A stretch of DNA of 64,000 bases. Source: Sipunculus nudus. Lineage: Eukaryota; Annelida; Sipuncula; Golfingiida; Sipunculidae. Made by a program: the position numbers and the translations under genes. Each line of letters starts with the position of its first letter. Positions within the stretch are counted from its first letter, which is position 1. The notes below the pieces were generated by a model. That model did not search any database. It was not told the DNA's origin and saw nothing but the letters and a program-made list of their open reading frames with translations. The stretch spans positions 52,603,386 to 52,667,385 of the forward strand of contig CM049322.1 of NCBI GenBank assembly GCA_026874595.1, in the 5' to 3' direction. Below, piece after piece: positions 11,991 to 24,000 of this stretch.

Positions 11991-12535
11991 AAAATGGATA
12001 TCTTGCTTTTTTATTGGTATATCCCCTTTTTAGATTAATCGAACAATAAACATACATAAAAAAAAAATTCAACATTAATAGACTGGCCCAGTCGACGCAA
12101 TGGCTAAGATTTCGCTGTGTTGCGAAATAGCTACTGCCACCTCGCGGTAAATGATATAACTACTTCACGGATCTCCGACCGACTATTTCATCCTAAGATT
12201 CAGATTCACTGGTCAACGTCAAATAACCGTTTCAATGAACTGTTATGTTTTCCAGTGACGTCAGCAGTTTTTTGTGGTCTTTCCCAGATATTTACTCCAA
12301 ATAAGCATGGTTCATTCCGTCATCGGCTATTGCGCACTTCCAGTTGGCTACTCATATCCAAGTTTAATCGGACTCAGTATTTTGAGACCCTCCCAATTGT
12401 TGAGTCCGATGACTACCGTTTCTCAGGTCATCACACTTCAAAGGTTGAATGTTTAAACAAAATCTATGCGAATTCTGGCTCATCCTGTCTCCAAATGAAG
12501 TTTTCAAATGTGCAGGAGCCGATAGCAGTAAAAAT

Positions 12536-12538
<3 letters not shown>

Positions 12539-12573
<35 letters not shown>
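12539..12573. repeat. (TA)n microsatellite
   Basis: Uninterrupted alternating T/A. It creates a false IYIYIY peptide in translation. Confidence 0.95.
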
Positions 12574-12575
<2 letters not shown>

Positions 12576-13115
12576 CCCGCTGTCTTGAAGAAAATGAGAC
12601 GATTCGCGTGTTCGCAGGGTTTTATAGACCCGGGCTTACAAATGCTGTGCCTGTCATCTCACCAGAGTACCATGGACCTATTGTAACATCTTCGCGATAG
12701 TGCTTACAATGAATTTATATTTGGCCCTTGGACCGTGATGCTTGTCACGCAGAACATGTAGGTCCATGTATGGACTACCTGAATGCATTCCGAGTGATTT
12801 CACAGTGAATGATACCGAGCGCGTCGGGCTGTGGATTGGCTGTGGGATCGGTGTTGGCGTTGTTATAGCAAATATGTCCATCGCATAAGGCGCCACGTCC
12901 TGATATTCAAATGAGGGTGAACTCCAGGTCTATAAAAATCCCAGTGATGCCATCATAAGATAATATCAGGGATTCATCATATGAACCGTAAAGGGTTAGT
13001 GAGAAGAGCTGGCACTGAGTTACGTCTATTGGTAGATTAGGACACGTTTTATTTTATGCATTTTTGCAGCAAACACAAACATTAAAGGCCTGGCAGGGCT
13101 ATTACATATAGCCAA

Positions 13116-13146
<31 letters not shown>

Positions 13147-13439
13147 CATATATATATCTCATTTGATCATTTAATTATTAAATTTCTTATCTTCATGGAA
13201 GCATAAGCTATCGATGTTCCTCTTAAACAGAAGCCGAGAGCAAACGAGGACAGACGAGGTATGCCTACTGCCCACTTTTTGGGGGGCCAAGTGTGTGCTT
13301 GTATGTTTGTGGATTCAAGGCTGTCGTGATTGTGCCAATGAAAGCATATATAGCTTAAACAGCAACATTTTGTTGATAAAAGCAAACCAAATGCTGCATC
13401 TACATAATGGTACCACTAGTTATGCCGTGTTCACTTTTT

Positions 13440-14000
13440 AGGTGCACCATGACTGGCAGAAACATTATATACACTGTATGTACCGCTACCTGTAATAATA
13501 ATATACGTATGGTATTTCCATGCCTAACAATTTATTCATCAATAATATGCTGACGCAACTGCTCCAAGATAAAACATATAGATGACATCAGTAAGTTTGT
13601 CAATATGTGTAACCCATATCTAGATGGAGCAAAAGCTAGATGTTGACGCAACTGCCACGATGATCATATAATATATATAATTCTAATATATTTTTGTGTA
13701 CTCCCTCTATTTAGCGTTAATATAGCGTTACGATGATCATATAATATATATAATTCTAATATATTTTGTGCACTCCCTCTTTTTAGCGTTAATATTCCTG
13801 ATACATAAACAATTGTGCGGAAATGATTCTGCAAAGACAGGGGATCTGGGTATTTTCATTGGCTTACATCTTTTGCAGGGAGGAGTGAATGGTTATTTAC
13901 AATTCACGGCAAACCAATATAATTGGAAACGAGGGTCATCTGGTCATTTACATTTCGCACTGGTACTATTTTTCACTCAAGAAGGGGGACCAGGGTGGTA
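13440..14000. repeat. Dispersed repeat family, copy C
   Basis: Third degenerate copy. GACGCAACTGCTCCAAGATAAAACAT near 13551 matches copies A and B. GTTGACGCAACTGCCACGATGATCAT near 13642 matches copy B. The GGGGATCTGGGTATTTTCA and CAGGGAGGAG blocks near 13841-13885 match copy A. The locally duplicated segment at 13657-13795 is inside it. Confidence 0.5.
13657..13795. repeat. 73-bp tandem duplication
   Basis: ACGATGATCATATAATATAT starts at 13657 and again at 13730. The two copies continue alike through ACTCCCTCT and TTTAGCGTTAATAT with only a few differences. A recent local duplication. Confidence 0.85.
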
Positions 14001-14650
14001 GGGATAGTTCGTGGTGGGTTGATGCGAGTGGGGCTGGGAATTTCTTGCTATTGCAATTGGTTCCCATTTCATATTAACATATAGATAGGGCAAGAGTGAA
14101 ACGCAAAACCAAATAACCATACATGCAGGATCAATCAGAAAGAGTTTAATAAACCATTTCATTAAGATTTGTGACACCGCCTATTATTTGGCACAGTAAA
14201 GCCGGATTATCAAACTAAATGGAACAAGAAATGCAACATCGCCCAACGACAGGGTATCGTGTCTACTTTCACCATTTTAAATATTAAAAAGGCTTGATTC
14301 CTTGTTGATATAAAGGGCAAAAATTATAATGGAATTGGAACGGCATAAAAAAGGATCTTTGTCACTAAAGGGGAGACACTGTTTTTTCAACATTTATTAT
14401 TTGCAATTTTAAACAGTTGAATTTCTTCTTTAATTAAAAGGACGTAATTTCTTATCACTAATCATTCAGGTTGATATACCTTACTTCTGTGGCTGGGCTT
14501 TGTGTTTGTGGACACAGCCAGGGCTGTCGTGATATGTAGTCAAACATTTTGGGAAAAAATCAAAATGCCCGACGGCCGCAATTTTTGATTTCGGATTCCC
14601 AATGATTTACACGTGGAGGACGAAAGAAACATATAAAATACATTCGCTCT

Positions 14651-14651
<1 letters not shown>

Positions 14652-14705
<54 letters not shown>
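14652..14705. repeat. (TA)n microsatellite
   Basis: About 27 uninterrupted TA units. Confidence 0.95.
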
Positions 14706-14707
<2 letters not shown>

Positions 14708-14829
14708 TACTATAGATGGGGCATTGTCTGTGTAACAACAGTTATACTGACACAACTGTGATGACCGCTGAATTTGCCCGAAGATACAATTCGATCATTG
14801 ATGCCATATGTGTAACGTAAAATGTGTTT

Positions 14830-16739
14830 AGCATCAAATATCCTTAAAAGTTTACTAAATACTGTTGATTCTTATCTGTATCCTGGAGCCGGTTTAAGAC
14901 AAGTCGTGAACTTGCATCACTTACACCACAATATGTTACATATACACCGTGGTTGCCTTTATATCGGCTGAATTTTTGCTGTTTTTTGTATTTTTAAAAG
15001 TTTCACGGGTTTCCTTTTTCACGCTCTATCATTAGTCTAGTAGTATATTTAATTTATCAGATATGAAACTTTAAACTGTAGTGACCAAATTATTTCATAA
15101 ACGGCTGATTTCACTATTATCTATGGCTTCTATTACTCCGTCCGGATATCGTATGTTCGAACAATCACAAACGGCTGAGCTGATGGCTGCGGGAAGCATT
15201 GGCCCCGCTGGCTGTAATAAGTTCAGGGCCAAGGATCAATCTAAACAACACACGTCATCAAGGTTTGAGAAACCATCCTGTGGCTACATGACCGTGTAAT
15301 AAGTTTGTTAAGGAAAACTTTCTTGATAAGGGTTTTTAACACATGTTAATTAAAAGATGAGTCGTAAACATATGATCAACCAACAGGGGACTCCTGTAGG
15401 TAAACCCCTTGTTGAAGGATCAAATACACGGTTGTGCTCAGAATAATTTAAGTGCTCTTATGGAAGAAAGGAACATTATTGATTTTTTCACAGTTAAAAT
15501 TTGAAGCCAAACATCATATTCCCCTATTCTACCGCAATCTGACCCAATCATGAACTGTGACCTTTCAATTATTTTTCAAATATTCTCGTCATCACTGACC
15601 AATCAAACATCGTTCAGCGCGTCATGATTTTAGCAGTGACAGCATTAGTCATTTATACAGTTACAAGGTGGTGCTAGTTTAGGTGGCAAATTTTATTCAT
15701 TAACAATAATTAAATATGGCACAATGTGAAAGAGTGCCTTCTACTAAATATTCATTTTATGGATATCATCTAGCTTGGCACACATACACGTAATTTTAAA
15801 TGTTACTTCCCGGCGGGCATTGACACTTTCGAGTCACATGCCGGCGGCAGGAAATACTGCCGGGCGCGCCCCCTGGCGTCAGCATATCAATGCAAATGGT
15901 CACGGTTTTTGCATCTAAGCCATTCGATATTATTATAAACTAGCTGCACCCGTGGAAAATCCACGGCTCTATCTGGTGCATATTTTTGTAATGAGCTGAT
16001 TGGTACTAAACTACGCATATTTTAATGCTAAGGTTTTTGCAGGAACTGTTGTCATTTGTTTCACTTATATGATATAAAGATTACTTCTGCTAGAATTCTC
16101 CAGGAACATCCTCCCCAAAAATATCAACATGAAAAGAAAAAATTTTCATTTCCAGAAATCATACAAAAATAAACTTTGGAAAGAGACGTGAGGCATATAG
16201 AGGGTGGACGGATTTTGTAAGTGAGAAGTTTTTTTTCGATTAACAGCATAGGTCCGACAGCTTCAATGATTGGGAAATAGATATAACGATTGTATAAAAA
16301 AAACAGTCTACCGTGAAATTATATGAAAGATACTTTGTATTAGTTGAAATTCAGGCGACATCATAAAACACGATGTTTATTCTGTGTAGTCAGTTGAGGG
16401 TATTGTCTAAGGCATGTTAACAGACACATGCGCTTTTTGTATACACATGCATATGTCGTTGAACTCTCTTGAACGCGAAACGTAAAAATGTCAAATTGAT
16501 AAAGATAGGCCCAGAAAAATATATTCCAACAGTATTAAAATTTTGGTTTAAGTATTGTAAATTGTCATGGGGTATTTAGGCCTGATGCAAAAGCTGAATT
16601 CCTGAAACAACTCTCCCAGATAAAAAGAAAGCAGTCGATATATTTCGATGAAAGCATTTAGCAAAGAAACCACTTCAGCCTTGGTTCGTTGCATTTTCTT
16701 TCAGCAAATTAACGCAAAAAAAGTAAAATACAGATTTTG
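14830..16739. other. No gene recognised; short hairpin at 15950-15966
   Basis: Mostly AT-rich DNA with no family-like frame. A CG-rich patch at about 15808-15885 contains the inverted pair CGGCAG/CTGCCG. At 15950-15966, CCGTGG-AAAAT-CCACGG forms a perfect six-base stem beside ACTAGCTGCACC, which could mark the end of a mobile element. Confidence 0.35.
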
Positions 16740-18180
16740 CTGAAAATTTGTAGAGGGGTAGAGTAAAACCGCGTCCGTAATCGATTATATTTTTGAAGGT
16801 TATCAGAATCACAATAATATTTTTCTTAAGTGCAATCATCAAAATTCCACAAAGGAATAATTATAAGGGACTGTTCCTTTGTCCCCGAGTAGAACCACCC
16901 ATTTGTATGCAGTTGTTCTGCCACTCGCCTGGTGAACCCGTGTTTCTGAACCATGACAATATTTTACTTGAAACGTGCACGTATGAACGAACAACTCATT
17001 ATTTGATTCTAGCGGGGGTTTCAAAGTTCCCAAGATATTGAAGACCCATAGAAGTGTGTGCAATCCTCGACCTTCCAACCCCCCGCCCCGAGGTTCCTTT
17101 TGAAAAAACAAAAAAAAAACACTTTTTATAAACAACCCATAAATCGGCCGAACTATTAAAATCATGGTTTTTATGGAAAGTACTTCTGAATGTGTAAAAG
17201 TCAGCATACCTGTAAACCTGTTAAACGGTGATTGTGTAAAGGGCCTCAGCTCTTTGGTCCACTCAACGGAAAAGTGCTCCCTATTAAAAGATATATGTGG
17301 ATATGTCTTCCGCGCTTGAATTTAAAATGTTTACTTCCTATTGACATTGTAAAATTCCTTAAAGGTGATATAATGGAAATGGGGGTCAGTGGTGATTACA
17401 GGTCGCCTCCTTGAAAAGCGTGACAGGCGAAAAATGTTTTTCTGAACATTTATAGAGGGTTAGGGTAAAGCCATATATGGTAATAAGAATCACCACAATA
17501 TATATTTTTTATGAACCATTATTACAAAGGACCGTTCCTTTGTCCCCGTGAGGAACCCACCCATTCGTATTTATTTGTTCTGCGACTCGCAATGTGAACT
17601 GAAGCATGACAGTGTTCACCCAGGAAACGCATACACCCGAACACATGACTGATATAAAAAAGGAGATTCTGATGGAGGTTTGTACGCCCTGACTACAGAT
17701 TCTAGTTTGTTGTCAGTTTATAGATGTACTGGTGATACTTTTTTCATGTTTCACCATCCCTACAGACAATGGACCTTAACAGATATATGTGGACCCCCCC
17801 CCCCACCCAAAAAAAACCCAAATGATAATTAAGTTGTAGGGCTTCTTTTTGAAAAAATAAATACTTCATAAAACACATGACTTGGCCGAATTTTTAAAAC
17901 CATGGTTATCATGGAAAGATATTTTTAATATATAAAAATCAACATAGCGGTAACCCATGTGGTCATGTGGTCTTTGGATTAAAAACCTTTACTTCCTTTT
18001 TAGAGAGAGAAAAAATCTCGTAACAATGGATATTGGGAATCAATGGGGGTTATAGTGGACCCGCGTGACCGCGCATTGCATGGAAATGCCTTTTTGGCAG
18101 GACATGCACTATGGCCACGGTCTTAACAGGCCAGTGAAAATCCCAAAGGCGCCTCCTGAAAAAAAACGTCATAGGCGTGG
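16740..18180. repeat. Two diverged copies of a ~690-bp unit in tandem
   Basis: The first copy (about 16740-17430) and second (about 17440-18180) share ordered blocks. These are TAGAGGGGTAGAGTAAA versus TAGAGGGTTAGGGTAAA; GGACTGTTCCTTTGTCCCCG versus GGACCGTTCCTTTGTCCCCG; CGGCCGAACTATTAAAATCA versus TGGCCGAATTTTTAAAACCA; a TTTACTTCCT block; and a GCCTCCT block followed by a conserved AGGCG. Intervening sequence is diverged. This is an old segmental tandem duplication. No protein frame is shared. Confidence 0.65.
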
Positions 18181-18619
18181 AGAACCTTGCAGCACAAAAG
18201 AAATAGAGGCACCTAATGGGGAAATATTAAAAAAATTAATTTTCAGCTTAATGGGGCATTATCCCGCAAAATAAAACAAACCTGTCCTAGAAGAGCGCAC
18301 CATCGAATCGTCTGCCGAATTTGGCGAGTCAAATCAGAACGAGAGCAGGTAAACCGTGGTCTAGAAAAAAACCAACTCCGTATTAATTATAAGAATGGGG
18401 CCCGTTACTCTCCCTGAATCACGTAAAGTATATGAACCGGGTTGATGAACATCACTACGTGGTTGAATATTTATCTCAAGTGTCGCCAACTATCGGCAGC
18501 TTCTGATATTAATGATTATGGGCTGGTATATATCCATTCAAAACTGTTTCAATTACGCGGTCAGAGAGGGACCGTGAATATCGCGAATTGAAACCACCGA
18601 AAATAAGAAGACAACCACC

Positions 18620-18620
<1 letters not shown>

Positions 18621-18659
<39 letters not shown>
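18621..18659. repeat. (TA)n microsatellite
   Basis: About 19 TA units. Confidence 0.9.
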
Positions 18660-18662
<3 letters not shown>

Positions 18663-19304
18663 ATTCCTTTCTTTCTGTACTAATAGATAGTTTCTGTGCT
18701 ACATGAAGAAAATCTCACATTGTTAGTAGATCAAATCCCTTATATGGCTTTAATTAAAGTATTTAGTTAACTTTATGAACATGGTTAAGTTCAACATCCA
18801 CCAACAGTCAGCAAAAACCAATTGATCACTATCATTGATAAAAGGAGACGCGGCAGTTGGGGCCCTTTAACAAAAATCAATATCCTACAAATATGGGGCT
18901 GACCCTTATATCTCCAAACCCGCAAAGCGCTGTAAGACTGCTTCTGGCAATGAATTATGTAACCCCTAGTAAACGGATACCTGCCAATTAAATGATAAAT
19001 AAGTGGCCAATAGCAATATGACTTTTGTCAGATACAGTAGATATAATCTTATAAGCCTTATATCTGATTTGAGATTGACGAAGCCCATGATACTGGCCGT
19101 GTACCCGAACACAGTGGCGATCCCGACGAGTATGTAGAAGGAAAACGTTGCATTTGCATTTGTGTAGACTGACCAATGGGTATTGCGAAGTTGTGAATAT
19201 AATGTATATATAAGAATAAACTGCGTATCAAAGTGTTGAATATCAGTTGACCGACCATTGCTTGAATAAACCGACCCACAGCACGACTTTATTGCACATA
19301 TATT

Positions 19305-19308
<4 letters not shown>

Positions 19309-19342
<34 letters not shown>
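19309..19342. repeat. (TA)n microsatellite
   Basis: About 17 TA units followed by a short TG-rich stretch. Confidence 0.9.
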
Positions 19343-19347
<5 letters not shown>

Positions 19348-20237
19348 GTGTGTATGTGTTATAATACCTATCTTACCTGAATATGCCAAAACTCGTTTTG
19401 TTAATATCTTTCGCGAATAAAGCATAACGTTTTCCTGATTGTTGCTCTTACACTATCCCACGAAAGTGCAAAACCAGTCAAAAGTGTACCTGTTTTAAAA
19501 GAAAGCTAACTTTGATCAGGAATTTACTCCGGAATACAGAAGATAGGTTCACTTGCGTAATGTGTGACAAAGAGTTCTGCTTTCTAAAAATATAAAGTCG
19601 CTATGAAGAACTGCCGCTATTGAGAAAGTATTCTGTTCTTTGTGCAATCGAAAAATACAATTAGTTGAAACTCGAACAACATGTGGAAATGAAAACAAAG
19701 CAACCAAAATATATTTGATGTAGTCTGGCTCTAACTGCTACGCTGCCTAACTGAAGTAAGGCCTATTAAATTTGGAATCGTAAAATGTCTCTGGCCAGTT
19801 TGGCCCTCGCATAGTTATATTTATACCAAGATATGGCATTGATCTTTTGAAATTTCCCGTATATTGCTTTTACAATGGTGACAAGGACATTCACTTCATT
19901 TGCATCAATGGCCCTGGAGAAATTTTCAGTTCCTTCATGTACACAAGTTACCAACTCACGTCGATTAATGTCTCCTTTGTTTTGTTAAACTTGTTTTGTT
20001 ATTTGATGAATCATTATGATGGTCAAAAATAAAAAGTAATTAAAGTGAAATGTAAAATCCTACCGTTCCAATTGAAGTGCTTGAACATACAATTAGACTT
20101 GCCCAGACGGTGCACATTTCGGGTTACCATATGCTTAACTTTTTTGGAGGTAGTGTCATCTGGCGGGAAATCTATAAATTATCCTCTGTTCGGCACGTTT
20201 GTCAATGATACCAATAAGCACAGATCTGTGTCTACCA

Positions 20238-20380
20238 AGACACAGTAGCAGGTGTTATTAAGCTTCACCTGGTATGGTTGAATTTCAAGGTAAGGAGTGT
20301 TATAGGGGTTGATGAGTTTAATTCTATAACTATTTTTGAGTAAAAAAGTGATGTTGGTGGTCTTTCCTAATCCCATCATA
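20238..20380 (-). other. Possible P-loop exon fragment
   Basis: A minus-strand frame contains GLGKTTNITFLLK, similar to the G1 nucleotide-binding loop and first helix of Arf-like small GTPases, then about 25 residues ending at a possible donor (CCATACCAG/GTGAAG, about 20250). Only a partial G1 box is present and no G3 or G4 motifs follow, so function is not supported. It lies on the same strand as the weak CARD-like fragment just upstream and may be part of the same unidentified gene. Confidence 0.25.
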
Positions 20381-20744
20381 GTACAAAATCAATGATTTCA
20401 AACTTTTTCCTCTCATTTTTCTTCTGAAATCTTTCATTTTGCTTCTCTTGCAATAGTAATCAATTGTATACATCTATCTACACATTGTAGTTGCAAATTT
20501 GAATTACGCGATCTATGCTAAAAAATTAAGCATTTTAGCACACATATTAAAATGGGTCTTCTGGCATCGCATGGGATGCAATATCACATCCTTGACCAAC
20601 TTAAGCAATGATAACATTATTGTAAAGTACACTGGACATTTACTCCCACTCACGTTTAGGTCATATCACCTGTGTACAGTTGGGTACAGGTTGTTTATGT
20701 ATAGTTTCATCGAGCTGGGCAGGGTTAGCTTGGCGTCCTTGTGC

Positions 20745-20920
20745 TCATATGTAGGATGACCATGATAGTGTGACACGTATAAAACAGTTAAAGAAGCTGG
20801 TAGAAAGCTGCGTGCGACACTGTAACGCTTCAATGAACTCGTCCACTCCTCTAATAGGTATATCTGGAAGGCATATAAACATTGCATCCAGTATTCGGTC
20901 TCTGGGAATTCCCCTATCAG
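20745..20920 (-). pseudogene. CARD second-half-like exon fragment (weak)
   Basis: After a possible acceptor (GGTCTATCAG/CTGATAGG, exon from 20920) the minus frame reads RDRILDAM, then LPDIPIRGVDEFIEALQ. This matches the pattern of CARD helices 4-5 (R-x-LLD-x-L ... P-x-x-x-F-x-x-AL), as in the CARD exons of the large receptor gene at 31-34 kb. The frame ends in a stop at 20745 with no clear donor, and no first-half exon was found; the hAT element starts at 21006, immediately upstream. May be a relic of a second CARD gene. Confidence 0.3.
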
Positions 20921-21005
20921 CTGATAGACCGGTACCATGCACATAAAGAATAAAATCTACAACACCTGGCCTCAGAGAACTTTTTTACTTATTATTGGCT
21001 GGACT

Positions 21006-24000
21006 CAGAGGCGGATCCAGGATGTTGTAAGGGGGGGGGGCTCTCAGACCTTTGGATGAAACTCGTGACTTAGGAATTCATTTAAGGCAACCATCGCACT
21101 TGCTGAATGCAGAGTATGACTTAACAAAACGTAACCATGTTTAATGCTTTTTATATCTGGAACTGTTTTTTTTTTCATACAGTAATGAGGAAGCTGTAAG
21201 CAAAGTATTAAGATAAACAATATTTCTGTAAGCAAGTCTAAGACAAGCGTATTTCTTTATTGGTACACAGTTCAGGCATCCTGGAAAATGTTTTCCAGGA
21301 TCATTCCCCTTTTGTTCCGCAGGGCAAATCTGTTGATAAGTTGATCAACATTCAAACGGAGAGCTCTTTTGCGATGGCTCAGCATTAGTGCTAACCCAGT
21401 AAGCATATTCTCACCAATGGTTGACCTTAAGAAGTTTTTTCAGGCGACGGGGCTGGCTGAAACTACGTTTGGATTAAGCACTCGTAACTGGAAATACTGC
21501 GAGGACTTGCAAATCCCTATGCAGGTTTGGATAACATGACTGCTTACAGGCAGCAAGGGCACCTTGTACTTAGCTGCAGGTTCTCTGTTTGATTTCCATT
21601 TCGTATTCCAGAGATGGAGTTCCTGTTCAAAGTAACCTGCGTCTGGGAGGTCAGGCATAAAGTACTGTAGGTTACTTGTTGTTGCGGACTGTTTCACCAT
21701 CATCTTTGGAATCAGTTTCATGGTCATCAATGCTTGTTTTTTCATTGTCGTGAATCGGCTGTCGAATTCTGCCAGAAACGTATCTAAGAAGGACACCGTG
21801 ACATTAAGTTTGAAATATTCCTCTGGGTAGCTCGCAGGTACGTTTGAACGCAGTGTTTGCCGCCGTTCAACTCTTTGCATGGTTGGTTGGACATTTACCT
21901 TACTGGCAACTGCACAGGCCTCCATAAACCACTGCTTGTGGTAGATATCAATCTCTGTCCGTATCTCATTTAGGGTCGTCTGTACAGTGTTGACCATGCC
22001 AAAGCCGCTTACGACGTCCATCTCTCGTCCCTGTGATTGTGTTGATAGAGATTTTCAGTACCCAAGCGCTTTATTTGCAGTGATCAGTGCAGAGATAAAA
22101 TCAAATTTTGTGATGCCATTCAAGAAACTGTTGGCATATGCGGCAGATTTACCGTTGAACTGTCCACTTAGACTGATTTTCTCCAGTGCCATCACTATAG
22201 CTTCAAACAAATCAAGAAAAACTTTCAAAAGCACCTTTCCACCCACCGGGTCTTGCAAAGCTGCTTGAGTTTCCTAGGCTGAGGTGCCTGTGGACCCAAC
22301 TCTTTAAATAGATCATCTACCTGCTCAGATAAGCATTTTTTACGTTTACATGAGAAGTCAAAGAATTTTACAACTTCACCGGCTGTTGCCATCATGTTGC
22401 GGATGCTGCTGACCTCATGGCATCCAGCAACAATCACTAGATTGAGCTGATGGTTAGCACACCAAAAATGCAGAGCCCTTGGATACAACCTCTCAATTCG
22501 AGGACCGTTCCTTTGCATTTGCAAGCCTTGTTTTCCGCTCCGTCATAACACTAGCCCCGAATGTTGATAGGATCAAGCCCGATTCTCTCAACAATTTCAA
22601 GGATAACATCTGACAGATGCTCACCAGTGGTATCAATGCAACCCATGAAGCATTCTTTAATCGAACTGTGCTTGTCCCCCAACTGTGCTTGTCCACGTAG
22701 CGCACAACCAGTGTCGGTTTTTCCTGGTTGGATATATCTTGAAGCTCATCTGCACTTATGCTAAAGACGTTTGTGCCTTCTTTTATTTCTTGTATAATTT
22801 CGGACAAAATTTCATCTCCGATCAGCTGTATCAGTTCATTTTGGATGGTTTTACTTTTGTATGTAGCATTTTTTACCTTCCCTGAAATGTTCTTCCAGGA
22901 CATTGTTTCAACATTCTATTTTGAAGTTCAGCAGAGACTGAAAGTTCCCTGGATTATGACCTGGTTGGTCCGTGTACCTCGCGTCATCTCGATGACCCCT
23001 GAAGAGAAGGCCTTGCACTCCAAGGAATAACACAGTTTTGATAACAGATCTTATTACTGCAGTATTTTTCTGAATTTGCCTTTCTCTTTGGCTGTCTATT
23101 TGACTACGCACATCCATGTTCCTTGCAACATGTCCTCTGAAGCTGTTACATTTTGCCAAAGTGTCTTTGTGTTTCTCATACCCTGTGCTACCTTTGGTTT
23201 TATCCTGTCGTATCCCAAGAAAGTGACGGCTATATTATCAATTGCATCCTCCCAGTTACGAAATCCAGGTGAGACTAAGTGAGATACAGAGCCTGATGGG
23301 CCTGCAGTACTAAACAACACACATGGCAGACAATATGAAACATCTTCAGATTGGCTATACACCAGACCTTTGAACTGAGTAAGGCATTGTAAGTTAAAGG
23401 ACCTCATTTGTTTCCCAAATTTCTGCGATTTAAATTTGTATTCTGGACCAGGTACAAACACGTGCTCGAATATTTCAATCTTTTGACTAGCAGATAGGTT
23501 CTTGGCTGTTCGTGCATGACATGCAATATCCCATTTTTGTACAAATGGCGTCGGATGGGAAGATGAGCAAGGCAAGGCAGAAGAAACTGTTGCTGGATTT
23601 TCTTCTTTGAACACAGGTTTACTAGGCCCTAGGCAATTAGAACATGGCACATCGGAATCTACATGAAAAGAGGTCGATGTTTAGTAGGGCGTATTGCTGA
23701 ACTAGTTTCAAAATGGATGGAGCGTTCCATCTACAGGGGCTTACTTGTGGGTCCTTTCAAATGAAGTGAAAGTAAGTAAGAGTGGTTCAGTATTTAAAAT
23801 TATTTTTATATATGAAGGAGAATGATGTGTTATATATAAAAAAGCTCATCTTTAAACAAGTCTATCCGCCCCTATTAAATTGCTCTGAATAATTCAGAGA
23901 TCTGTATATTTATTTTATGAAACATTTTACTAATTATTTAATAATTACAATTGGCATTTCAGTATACAATACACGACTTCAGATCGATGGCTACCTAAAG

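Noticed and set aside
12117..12539. A 140-codon plus-strand frame
   Set aside because: No recognisable family and it runs into a microsatellite; splice signals at its ends are not convincing.
22561..23282. Plus-strand frames across the transposon
   Set aside because: Antisense to the transposase; no independent signature.
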